Assembly: GCA_030682505.1 (NCBI GenBank)
Contig: JAUXOH010000329.1
Location: 1-7,564 of the forward strand
Reading direction: 5' to 3'
Origin: Candidatus Didemnitutus sp.
Lineage (GTDB): Bacteria; Verrucomicrobiota; Verrucomicrobiia; Opitutales; Opitutaceae
Length of the DNA stretch: 7,564 bases
Every line of letters begins with the position of its first letter. Within the stretch, counting starts at the first letter, position 1. Below are positions 1 to 5,639 of this stretch, one piece after another. The position numbers and the translations under genes were made by a program. A model generated the notes under the pieces. The model ran no database searches. It saw only the letters and a program-made list of their open reading frames with translations, and was not told the origin of the DNA.

Positions 1-1
1 C

Positions 2-103
2 GGTGCCTCGCGCTGGTGGTAGCACCATTCCCGGGCGGCCCTCGGGGAATCCCTGCGGTCCCGCGGCCTGCGGCTGATCCTGGCGCGCGGCCCCGCGGGC
101 GCG
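2..103 (+). pseudogene. Upstream part of the photolyase frame with an in-frame TAG at 20-22
   Basis: In the frame of the photolyase, bases 2-19 read G-A-S-R-W-W, then TAG (20-22), then H-H-S-R-A-A-L-G-E-S-L-R-S-R-G. Many class I photolyases have a segment like SRWWLHHSLAALDASL here, so the stop replaces the expected leucine of WWLHH. A single T-to-A change (TTG to TAG) would explain it. Homology is seen on both sides of the stop in one frame, so this is a nonsense codon and not a gene boundary. The remaining N-terminus, about 40 residues, lies outside the window. Confidence 0.75.
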
Positions 104-1315
104 GTGCTGGGTGACTTGGCGCGCCAGACCAACGCCGCAGCGGTCTATTGGAATCGACGCCCCGAGCCTGCGGCGCGCTCCCTGCATGCCACCGTCACCA
201 CGCGCCTTGCGGCGGCTGGAATTGAGGTCGCCAGCTTTGATGCATCCTTGCTGTTCGAGCCGGACGCCGGCCGGAACAAGGCGGGCAAGCCGTTCCAAGT
301 TTTCACGCCCTATTGGCGGCATTGTCTCACCCTGGAAGTGGCCCCCCCGGTGAAACTGAAGCGCGGTCCGCTGGCTGCACCGGCGAAATGGCCCGCGTCG
401 CTAGATTTGGCTGAGCTCGGATTGCTGCCGGATCGTTCCTGGGCCGACGGATGGCCGGCGCGGTGGCAACCGGGAGAGGCCGGCGCGATGAGGCGGCTGA
501 AGCGGTTTGTGGCGGGCGCGATGGACGCCTACGCCGCGCAGCGCAATTCGCCGGAGGTCGACGGCACGTCGGTCCTGTCGCCGCACCTGCATTTCGGGGA
601 GATCAGTCCGCGCCAGATCTGGGCGGCTGTGCGCAGGGTGGGGAAGGACACCGGCCTGTTTCCATCCAGTCGGGGCGCCCAGATTTTTCTCAGCGAAATC
701 GGCTGGCGCGAGTTCGCGCACCACCTGTTGTTGCACTTTCCCCACACGCCGGAGGAGCCGTTGCGCGCGGAGTTCGCCGCCTTTCCCTGGTCGCGGAACG
801 CCGCGCACCTTGCCGCCTGGCAACAAGGTCGCACGGGCTACCCGATCGTCGACGCGGGCATGCGGCAGTTGTGGCACACCGGTTGGATGCACAATCGGGT
901 CAGGATGATCGTCGCTTCGTTTCTCGTGAAACACCTGCGCTTGTCGTGGCGGGAGGGAGCGGCGTGGTTTTGGAACACGCTCGTGGATGCCGACCTCGCG
1001 AACAACACGCTGGGGTGGCAATGGTCAGCGGGCTGCGGTGCCGACGCAGCGCCGTATTTTCGCATCTTCAATCCCATGCTGCAGGGCGCGAAGTTCGACC
1101 CCGCGGGCCGCTACACGCGCCGGTGGGTGCCCGAATTGGCGAAAGTGCCCACCCGGTTCTTGCATTGTCCGTGGGAGGCACCGGCGGACGTATTGGACCG
1201 GGCCGGCATGTGCCTGGGCCGGGACTACCCGCGCCCCGTCGTCGATCACCCAGCGGCCCGCGCTGCGGCGCTGGCGGCCCTTAAGGGCATTCGTAAGCAC
1301 CCGATGGCTGGTTAG
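104..1315 (+). CDS. phrB: Class I deoxyribodipyrimidine photolyase, C-terminal ~403 residues; frame interrupted upstream
   Basis: This is a light-driven, FAD-dependent enzyme that splits UV-induced cyclobutane pyrimidine dimers; it is cytosolic and acts on DNA. The 403 residues from the GTG at 104 cover the end of the N-terminal antenna (Rossmann) domain and the whole FAD domain. Visible family motifs are VYWNRR (14-19), TSVLSPHLHFGEISPR (155-170, FAD phosphate contact), GWREF (200-204), WHTGWMHNRVRM (257-268) and NNTLGWQWSAGCGADAAPYF (300-319), ending with RIFNP. The family is usually about 470 residues. The same frame continues upstream to the window edge with family-like sequence (HHSRAALGESLRSRGLRLIL, from 23), so GTG 104 is only the first in-frame start after a TAG at 20-22 and is probably not the native start. 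A product starting there would lack roughly the first 70 residues. The gene is either a recent pseudogene or carries a sequencing or assembly error. The family call is secure; a cryptochrome-like role cannot be excluded. Confidence 0.88.
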   Translation: MLGDLARQTNAAAVYWNRRPEPAARSLHATVTTRLAAAGIEVASFDASLLFEPDAGRNKAGKPFQVFTPYWRHCLTLEVAPPVKLKRGPLAAPAKWPASLDLAELGLLPDRSWADGWPARWQPGEAGAMRRLKRFVAGAMDAYAAQRNSPEVDGTSVLSPHLHFGEISPRQIWAAVRRVGKDTGLFPSSRGAQIFLSEIGWREFAHHLLLHFPHTPEEPLRAEFAAFPWSRNAAHLAAWQQGRTGYPIVDAGMRQLWHTGWMHNRVRMIVASFLVKHLRLSWREGAAWFWNTLVDADLANNTLGWQWSAGCGADAAPYFRIFNPMLQGAKFDPAGRYTRRWVPELAKVPTRFLHCPWEAPADVLDRAGMCLGRDYPRPVVDHPAARAAALAALKGIRKHPMAG

Positions 1316-1407
1316 TTGCCCGCTTTGGTTGAGATCGGGGGGAGGCGCAGGGAATGAAAATCGGGACTTCCCAAGCGGGTTGGAAGCTGTAACGTTTTGG
1401 TTTTTAT

Positions 1408-1824
1408 ATGCAGAAAACACTGATCATTTTTAAGCCTGATTGCATGGCCAAGCGCATTGTCGGCACCGTGCTGGCGCGTTTCGAGGCCGCGGGTTTTGAC
1501 ATCATTGGAGCCAAGCTCACCCGCCTGACCTCCGCGCAATTGCGCGAGCACTACGCGCACGTGGCCGACAAGCCGTTCTACCCGGAGATTGAGCAATTCA
1601 TGAGCTCGAGCCCGGTGGTCGTCATGGCGCTCAAGGGCGACAACATCGTCCAGCAGGTGCGCGATTTGCTCGGACCGACCGACTCGCGCAAGGCCGCCAA
1701 GGGCACCATCCGCGGTGACTTCGGCACCGAGATGATGAAGAATGTCGTACATGCCTCGGACAGCGATGAAAACGGGCTCCTCGAGATCGCCCGGTTCTTC
1801 AAAGCCGACGAGATTTTTGCTTGA
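1408..1824 (+). CDS. ndk: Nucleoside diphosphate kinase
   Basis: The enzyme moves the gamma-phosphate of ATP to nucleoside diphosphates through a phosphohistidine intermediate and so balances the NTP and dNTP pools in the cytosol. The 138-residue length is normal for the bacterial family. The N-terminal strand and lysine (TLIIFKPD, K9), the Kpn-loop region (GPTDSRKAAKGTIRGDFG, 89-106) and the active-site segment NVVHASDS (112-119, catalytic H115) are all present. The ATG at 1408 is supported by the usual start of the family (M-x-x-T-L-I-I-F-K-P-D). No convincing Shine-Dalgarno sequence lies just upstream; the nearest purine run, GGAAG, is more than 20 bases away. The gene follows the photolyase after 92 bases and precedes a tRNA gene, with a candidate terminator between. 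It appears intact. Confidence 0.97.
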   Translation: MQKTLIIFKPDCMAKRIVGTVLARFEAAGFDIIGAKLTRLTSAQLREHYAHVADKPFYPEIEQFMSSSPVVVMALKGDNIVQQVRDLLGPTDSRKAAKGTIRGDFGTEMMKNVVHASDSDENGLLEIARFFKADEIFA

Positions 1825-1831
1825 TCGTTTT

Positions 1832-1868
1832 GCGCACTTGACGCCCGGCGTTCGGCTGCGCTTCTCTC
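1832..1868 (+). terminator. Candidate terminator after ndk
   Basis: Just after the ndk stop, GCGCA (1832-1836) pairs with TGCGC (1857-1861). Inside that stem, ACGC (1841-1844) and GCGT (1848-1851) form a second stem with a three-base loop. The hairpin is followed by TTCTCTCT, a pyrimidine tract rather than a clean run of T. The position between ndk and the tRNA suits a terminator, but the tract is weak and read-through into the tRNA is possible. Confidence 0.4.
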
Positions 1869-1885
1869 TGGCTTCTGGTTTTTCC

Positions 1886-1960
1886 GCCCCTATCGTCTAG
1901 CGGCTAGGACAGCGGCTTCTCAAGCCGTTAACCGGGGTTCGATTCCCCGTGGGGGCACCA
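1886..1960 (+). tRNA. tRNA-Glu (anticodon CTC), CCA end encoded
   Basis: The sequence folds into a standard cloverleaf. The acceptor stem is GCCCCTA with TGGGGGC, including one G-T pair. The D stem is GTCT/GGAC. The anticodon stem is GCGGC/GCCGT around the loop TTCTCAA, giving anticodon CTC, which reads the glutamate codon GAG. The T stem is CGGGG/CCCCG with loop TTCGATT. The discriminator is A, followed by CCA at 1958-1960. The short variable region and total length of 75 bases including CCA fit tRNA-Glu. No separate promoter was recognised. Transposase remnants begin about 130 bases downstream. Confidence 0.96.
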
Positions 1961-2011
1961 TTTCTCCTCTGAAACACAGGTTACAGAGTAAAAAATGACT
2001 GGATAGTTACT

Positions 2012-2043
2012 GTCGGAACAGGTCTGGGCCAGCAGGCTCCGAC
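2012..2043. repeat. Imperfect inverted repeat of unknown role
   Basis: GTCGGA (2012-2017) and TCCGAC (2038-2043) are perfect inverted repeats. A small palindrome, CTGGGCCAG, lies inside the 20-base spacer. A separate 22-base imperfect palindrome (CTCTG at 1967-1971, CAGAG at 1984-1988) lies nearer the tRNA. Neither is followed by a T run on the plus strand. They may be parts of a decayed mobile element or structured 3' flanks of the tRNA transcript; nothing here decides. Confidence 0.35.
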
Positions 2044-2059
2044 GGGTTTCAACAACGAA

Positions 2060-2089
2060 GAAGCCCCGACTTTTTCAGGCCGAGGCTTC
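2060..2089. terminator. Strong hairpin, possible terminator
   Basis: GAAGCCCCGAC (2060-2070) pairs with GCCGAGGCTTC (2079-2089) at 9 of 11 positions around the loop TTTTTCAG. On the plus strand it is followed by ACGTTTT; on the minus strand it is followed by TTCTTCGTTGTTG. It could end transcription from either side (tRNA read-through, or the transposase remnant on the minus strand). The imperfect T tracts make this uncertain. Confidence 0.35.
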
Positions 2090-2252
2090 ACGTTTTCGGC
2101 CCGTGGCTACCCCACCGGAAGCAAGTGCTTAGAGACTCTACCTCATTCGGCAAAACACCTTCGGCGATGATCTTGCCCGCGGCAGAGAGGACGCACACGT
2201 GATGCCGGCGGGCCCCGAGGTCTAATCCGATGGTCAGTTCGTTCGTGTTCAT
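2088..2252 (-). pseudogene. IS110-family transposase, N-terminal fragment
   Basis: Reading leftward from ATG at 2252 gives 54 residues that start MNTNELTIGLDLGARRHHVC and continue to a TGA at 2088-2090. The GLDLG-x-RRH-x-VCVL pattern is the start of the RuvC-like (DEDD) domain of IS110 transposases, with D11 as the likely first catalytic aspartate. Family-like sequence holds to about residue 42 (VESLS) and then stops, so the break in homology is near 2125-2130. A full protein is usually 300-400 residues, so nearly all of it is missing, including the other acidic residues. It cannot be active. The family call is from recognition of the motif only. Confidence 0.7.
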
Positions 2253-2279
2253 AAGGCGTCATCTAGTGCCGCCGATGCT

Positions 2280-2662
2280 GTGCTTGCGACGAAGGCCCGC
2301 CGATTGCGGCAGTGGCAGGGCGTCGGACCGGTTTTGACGGCTACCTTGCTGGCCTACCTGCCCGAATTGGGCGAACGCGGGTCCGCCCAATTAGCCTCCT
2401 TGGGCGGAGTCGCACCGTTTGCGCGTGACAGCGGGCGAATCCAGCGACCACGCCATGTGCGCGGAGTTCGCTGCGTCGTTCGACACATTCTCTATATGGC
2501 CGCCTTGACCGCAACCCGTTGTAATCCTGTCCTGCGCCCCTTCTATCAACGGCTAATCGGCGCCGGCAAAGCCGCCTCATCGCCCTAGTGGCCGCGATGC
2601 GGGGCCTGCTCCATGTCCTCAATCGACTACTCGCCGATCCTGATTTTGTCCTCGTCCACTAA
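2280..2662 (+). pseudogene. IS110-family transposase, C-terminal fragment with a frameshift
   Basis: This is the C-terminal Transposase_20 domain of an IS110-type recombinase. Visible features are RLRQWQGVGPVLTATLLA (8-25 from GTG 2280), the GVAPFARDSG segment (43-52) holding the likely catalytic serine (S51), and the region RHILYMAAL followed by NPVLRPFYQRLIGAGKA. The first frame ends at TAG 2586-2588. From 2576 another frame continues as LIALVAAMRGLLHVLNRLL and on to VLVH, with a TAA at 2660-2662; this is the normal family C-terminus. Adding one C near 2574 would join the frames as GKARLIALV, which points to a one-base deletion. The N-terminal DEDD domain is absent upstream on this strand. 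Homology may begin slightly before the GTG, near 2265. It is a non-functional remnant. Confidence 0.8.
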
Positions 2663-2696
2663 CTCCGCTGCTCGTTCCTACTGGTTAGCCGACCGG

Positions 2697-3473
2697 TCAG
2701 AGCCGGGGAATCGTCAGGCCGCCATCAACCATGATGACCTGCCCGGTGCTGAAGGGAAAATCGCCCCGCGCGAGGGCGGCGACACTGCGGCCGATGTCCT
2801 CGGGGAAGCCCCAGCGCGGCTGCACGTTGAGCCCGCCGGCGATGAGTTTGTCGTATTTGTCGGTCACCCCCGCGGTCATGTCGGTCTTGATGACACCGGG
2901 GCGGACCTCGTAAACGGGGATGCCATCGACCCCGAGGCGCGTCGCGAAGAGTTGCGACATCATGCTCAGTCCGGCCTTGGCAATGCAGTATTCGCCGCGG
3001 TTGATGCTGACCACCGTCGCGGAAATCGAAGTGATGTTGACGATCGTGGCGGCGAACGCCGGGTCGGCCTTCCGGGCCGCGACCATGTCGCGCGCGAACG
3101 CCTGAGTGAGGAAGAAGACTCCCTTGAGGTTCGTATCGACGACGAAATCGTAGCTCTCCACGCTGGTGTCGAGCAGGTCGGCGCGGACCTTGGGGGCCAC
3201 GCCGGCATTGTTCACGAGCAGATTGAGCGCTTTGCCGTCGGTGAACGCCTGCGTCGCCTTAACGATGGCCGCGCGGCCTTCGACGGAACCGATGTCGCCG
3301 CGAGCGTAGCCCGCCCGCACCCCCAGTGCGCGAAGTTGAGCGAGCGGTTCGGCGACGGATTCCTCGGGACGCACGCCGTTGATGACGATGTCCCATTTTT
3401 CGGCGGCGAGTTTTTCGGCGATGCCGAAGCCGATGCCGCGGGAACCACCTGTTACTAAGGCTACTTTAGACAT
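2697..3473 (-). CDS. SDR-family NAD(P)-dependent oxidoreductase (3-ketoacyl-ACP reductase-like)
   Basis: A classical short-chain dehydrogenase/reductase of 258 residues, cytosolic and NAD(P)-dependent. The cofactor motif TGGSRGIG is at 8-15 and NNAG at 88-91. The catalytic set is N115, S149, Y162 and K166 (EYCIAKAG). The end, STGQVIMVDGGLTIPRL, and the phrase VYEVRPGVIKTDMT match the subgroup often labelled 3-ketoacyl-ACP reductase; members commonly sit in sugar catabolic clusters rather than fatty-acid operons. It is the last gene of the minus-strand set, 110 bases after the Gfo/Idh gene, and a long inverted repeat lies between them. A role in oxidising or reducing a sugar or sugar acid (for example a KduD-like step) is an inference from neighbours. 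The ATG at 3473 sits directly before the cofactor strand; the bases before it are pyrimidine-rich with no Shine-Dalgarno. No clear terminator was found after the stop, and transposase remnants begin 34 bases beyond it. Confidence 0.92.
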   Translation of the reverse strand: MSKVALVTGGSRGIGFGIAEKLAAEKWDIVINGVRPEESVAEPLAQLRALGVRAGYARGDIGSVEGRAAIVKATQAFTDGKALNLLVNNAGVAPKVRADLLDTSVESYDFVVDTNLKGVFFLTQAFARDMVAARKADPAFAATIVNITSISATVVSINRGEYCIAKAGLSMMSQLFATRLGVDGIPVYEVRPGVIKTDMTAGVTDKYDKLIAGGLNVQPRWGFPEDIGRSVAALARGDFPFSTGQVIMVDGGLTIPRL

Positions 3474-3489
3474 GAGAGGAGGAGTTGGT

Positions 3490-3575
3490 GGTCACCACGA
3501 AATACACTAACCACACGAAATCAGGAGAGGCGCAGGGTCTTTCCTTTTGTGTCGTTCGTGTGTTTCGTGGTGACC
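3490..3575. repeat. Inverted repeat with 31-base arms between two operon genes
   Basis: The left arm (3490-3520) and the right arm (3545-3575) match as reverse complements at 27 of 31 positions. The outer 13 bases (GGTCACCACGAAA) are perfect and the spacer is 24 bases. Two of the four mismatches would be G-U pairs in one of the RNA strands. The arms are made of repeated CACGAAA/ACAC-type words. The element fills most of the gap between the Gfo/Idh stop and the SDR start, and would put a long hairpin about 16 bases before the SDR start codon in the mRNA. It could be a dispersed palindromic repeat, an mRNA processing or stabilising hairpin, or an internal terminator; there is no clean T run after it on the minus strand. 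Confidence 0.85.
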
Positions 3576-3583
3576 GGCATTGA

Positions 3584-4732
3584 TTACTTCAGGGATGGGA
3601 CATCGAGCCACTTGCGTTCGGCCCAGGATTGGAGTCCGAGTTCGGCGAGTTGCACGCCCTTGGCGCCTTCAAACAGATCCCACTGAAACGGGGAGCCGGT
3701 GACGACGTGTTTGAGGAAGAGTTCCCACTGGATCTTGAAGGCGTTGTCGTAAACGCCCTGGTCCGGCACGCGCGTCCAGCCGTCCTTGTATTTGATCGGG
3801 CTGTCGATGTCGGGATTCCATGTGCAGCGGGGGGTCGCGGCGAGGGACTGCGCTTTGCAGTCGCGCAGGCCGGCCACCGCGGAACCGTGTGTGCCGTCGA
3901 CTTGCAGCGTGAGCAGATCATCGCGGTCGACGCGGACATCCCACGAGGAGTTGAAGTGGCAGATGACGCCGTTCACGAGCTCGAGGGTGGCGTAGGCCGA
4001 GTCGTCGGCGGTGCACTTGTAGGGCTTGCCGGCTTCATCCCAGCGGGTGGGGATGTGCGTGGCCCCGAGGCAGGTGAGGCTCTTGATTTCGCCGAAGAGG
4101 TTCTGAATGACATACTGCCAGTGGCACAGCATGTCGACGATGATGCCGCCGTCGTCTTCCTTGCGGTAGTTCCACGAGGGGCGCTGCAGTTTCTCATATT
4201 CGCCGGTGAAGACCCAGTAGCCGAATTCGCCGCGCACGGAGAGGATCTTGCCGAAGAAACCCGTATCGATGAGATACTTCAGCTTCACGAGTCCCGGCAA
4301 CCAGAGCTTGTCCTGCACGACCCCGTGCTTGAGCCCGGCGGCGGAAACTTCCCGGGCGAGGGCCAACGCCACGGCGGACGTAGTCGCGGTGGGCTTCTCG
4401 CAATAAATGTGCTTCTTCGCGACGATCGCTTTGCGAACACCCGCGGGACGCTGACCGGTGAGCGTGGAGTCGAAGTAGACTTGGTTTTCGGGTTTCGCGA
4501 GCTCGGCCTCGAGATTGGTCGAAATGCGCGAAACGCCGACGCGAGCACCGAGGGCCTTGAGTTTCTCTTCACTGCGACCGACCAGGACCGGATCGGGCAT
4601 GATGACCTCGGAGTCGGAGAGTTTCACGCCGCCTTGATCAATGATGGCCTTGATCGAGCGGATGAGATGCTGGTTGGTGCCCATGCGTCCGGTGACGCCG
4701 TTCATGATGATGCCGATGCGATGCGTTTTCAT
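3584..4732 (-). CDS. Gfo/Idh/MocA-family oxidoreductase
   Basis: A 382-residue NAD(P)-dependent dehydrogenase of the glucose-fructose oxidoreductase/inositol dehydrogenase type. The N-terminal Rossmann domain starts GIIMNGVTGRMG (7-18). The hallmark CEKP is at 111-114 and the substrate-site pattern GGIIVDMLCHW is at 195-205 with D200 and H204. The C-terminal alpha/beta domain runs to the end and the length is normal. Members oxidise or reduce a hydroxyl of a sugar, inositol or glycoside; the exact substrate cannot be read from sequence. It lies 54 bases after the TIM-barrel isomerase gene, a common partnership in sugar-modifying pathways. The ATG at 4732 is supported by the glycine-rich loop close behind it. 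The leader (CCCTCCCTACT then ATG) is pyrimidine-rich with no Shine-Dalgarno. Confidence 0.94.
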   Translation of the reverse strand: MKTHRIGIIMNGVTGRMGTNQHLIRSIKAIIDQGGVKLSDSEVIMPDPVLVGRSEEKLKALGARVGVSRISTNLEAELAKPENQVYFDSTLTGQRPAGVRKAIVAKKHIYCEKPTATTSAVALALAREVSAAGLKHGVVQDKLWLPGLVKLKYLIDTGFFGKILSVRGEFGYWVFTGEYEKLQRPSWNYRKEDDGGIIVDMLCHWQYVIQNLFGEIKSLTCLGATHIPTRWDEAGKPYKCTADDSAYATLELVNGVICHFNSSWDVRVDRDDLLTLQVDGTHGSAVAGLRDCKAQSLAATPRCTWNPDIDSPIKYKDGWTRVPDQGVYDNAFKIQWELFLKHVVTGSPFQWDLFEGAKGVQLAELGLQSWAERKWLDVPSLK

Positions 4733-4786
4733 AGTAGGGAGGGAAAAAAGTTGGTGGAAAACGGGAATGGAATGGGCGACGGAGGC

Positions 4787-5623
4787 TCAGACGTGGTCGC
4801 GGTAGGCTTGGACGATCTTGGCGAGGGAGTCGTCTTGGTCGGTGGCCCAGAGGCGCGTGGAGAAGACCTCGACCTCGTTGAAACCGGTGTAGCCCGTCGC
4901 CTCGACCCATGCACGGATCTGCCGCAGGGGGATGCAGCCCTCACCCATCAGGCCGCGGTCGTTGAGTAGATCGAGCGTCGGCGTGCGCCAGTCGCAAACG
5001 TGGAATGCGAAGAGCGCGTTTAAGCGGCCGCAACGCGCGATTTCCCGCTGCAGCGCGGGATCCCACCACAGGTGATAGACGTCAGCCGCGACGCCGACGA
5101 GCGGCGAACCGATGGCTTCGACCAAGTCGTTCGCCTGGCCAAGGGTGTTCACCGCCGAGCGACTGTCGGCATACATCGGGTGCAGGGGTTCGATGGCGAG
5201 TTTCACGCCTGCGGCCCGGCAGTCAGGCAGGAGCGCGGAGATGCCGTCTTGGATCTGCTTCCGCGACTCAACCAGCGATTGGCCGGGAACGGCGCCGCAG
5301 ACGAGCACGATGAGTGGTGCTCCGAGTTCATGGGCTTCGGCGATGGCCTGGCGATTGTCGTCCAGTGCCTTCTGGCGATCGGCCGGGGTGAGGGCAGGAA
5401 AAAATCCACCCCGGCAGAGCGAGACGATCGCGAGGCCGTGATCGCGGAGGAGTTCCCCCGTAGCTTTGATGTTCCGGCCCTCGAGGGTGTCGCGCCAGAC
5501 GGTGATGCCTTTGACGCCGGCGGCGGCAAACTTGGCTGCGGCGGTTTCAACCGTCCACGGTTTGGTTGTGATCGTGTGGACGCACAAGCGCGCAAGATCC
5601 GGAAGTGGGGCGGAGGGATTCAT
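4787..5623 (-). CDS. Sugar phosphate isomerase/epimerase-like TIM-barrel protein
   Basis: A 278-residue protein of the xylose isomerase-like/AP endonuclease 2 superfamily, normal in length and cytosolic. Likely metal ligands sit at the ends of barrel strands: E145 in KLAIEPLHP, D181 in GVAADVYHLWWD, H208 in FAFHVCDW and E252 in NEVEVFS. Family enzymes isomerise or epimerise ketoses, or catalyse related proton transfers and eliminations on keto-sugars; which applies here is unknown. The gene begins 16 bases after the stop of the GH88-like gene, which implies co-transcription, and is followed by the Gfo/Idh gene. ATG 5623 was chosen because family sequence (LARLCVHTITTKPWTVE) begins about ten residues in. 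The short leader contains no clear ribosome-binding sequence. Confidence 0.92.
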   Translation of the reverse strand: MNPSAPLPDLARLCVHTITTKPWTVETAAAKFAAAGVKGITVWRDTLEGRNIKATGELLRDHGLAIVSLCRGGFFPALTPADRQKALDDNRQAIAEAHELGAPLIVLVCGAVPGQSLVESRKQIQDGISALLPDCRAAGVKLAIEPLHPMYADSRSAVNTLGQANDLVEAIGSPLVGVAADVYHLWWDPALQREIARCGRLNALFAFHVCDWRTPTLDLLNDRGLMGEGCIPLRQIRAWVEATGYTGFNEVEVFSTRLWATDQDDSLAKIVQAYRDHV

Positions 5624-5639
5624 GGCGAAAACCGGACGG

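Noticed and set aside
1941..1960. tRNA 3' end as an attachment site with a direct repeat
   Set aside because: No second copy of the tRNA 3' end and no integrase gene were seen in the window.
2012..2043. Possible IS110 bridge RNA
   Set aside because: A hairpin is present, but it lies beyond the truncated end of the minus-strand N-terminal fragment, no intact element ends are visible, and no guide loops can be identified.
2613..3458. A 281-codon open frame on the plus strand
   Set aside because: It is antisense to the SDR gene, whose full catalytic set is on the minus strand; its first codons overlap the IS110 remnant in a wrong frame.
3490..3575. CRISPR-like or riboswitch interpretation of the repeat
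   Set aside because: There is one pair of inverted arms and no regularly spaced direct repeats. The structure is a simple long hairpin without a known ligand-binding core.
3629..4969. A 446-codon open frame on the plus strand
   Set aside because: It is antisense to the Gfo/Idh gene and the end of the isomerase gene, both of which have clear motifs; its composition is that of a codon shadow.
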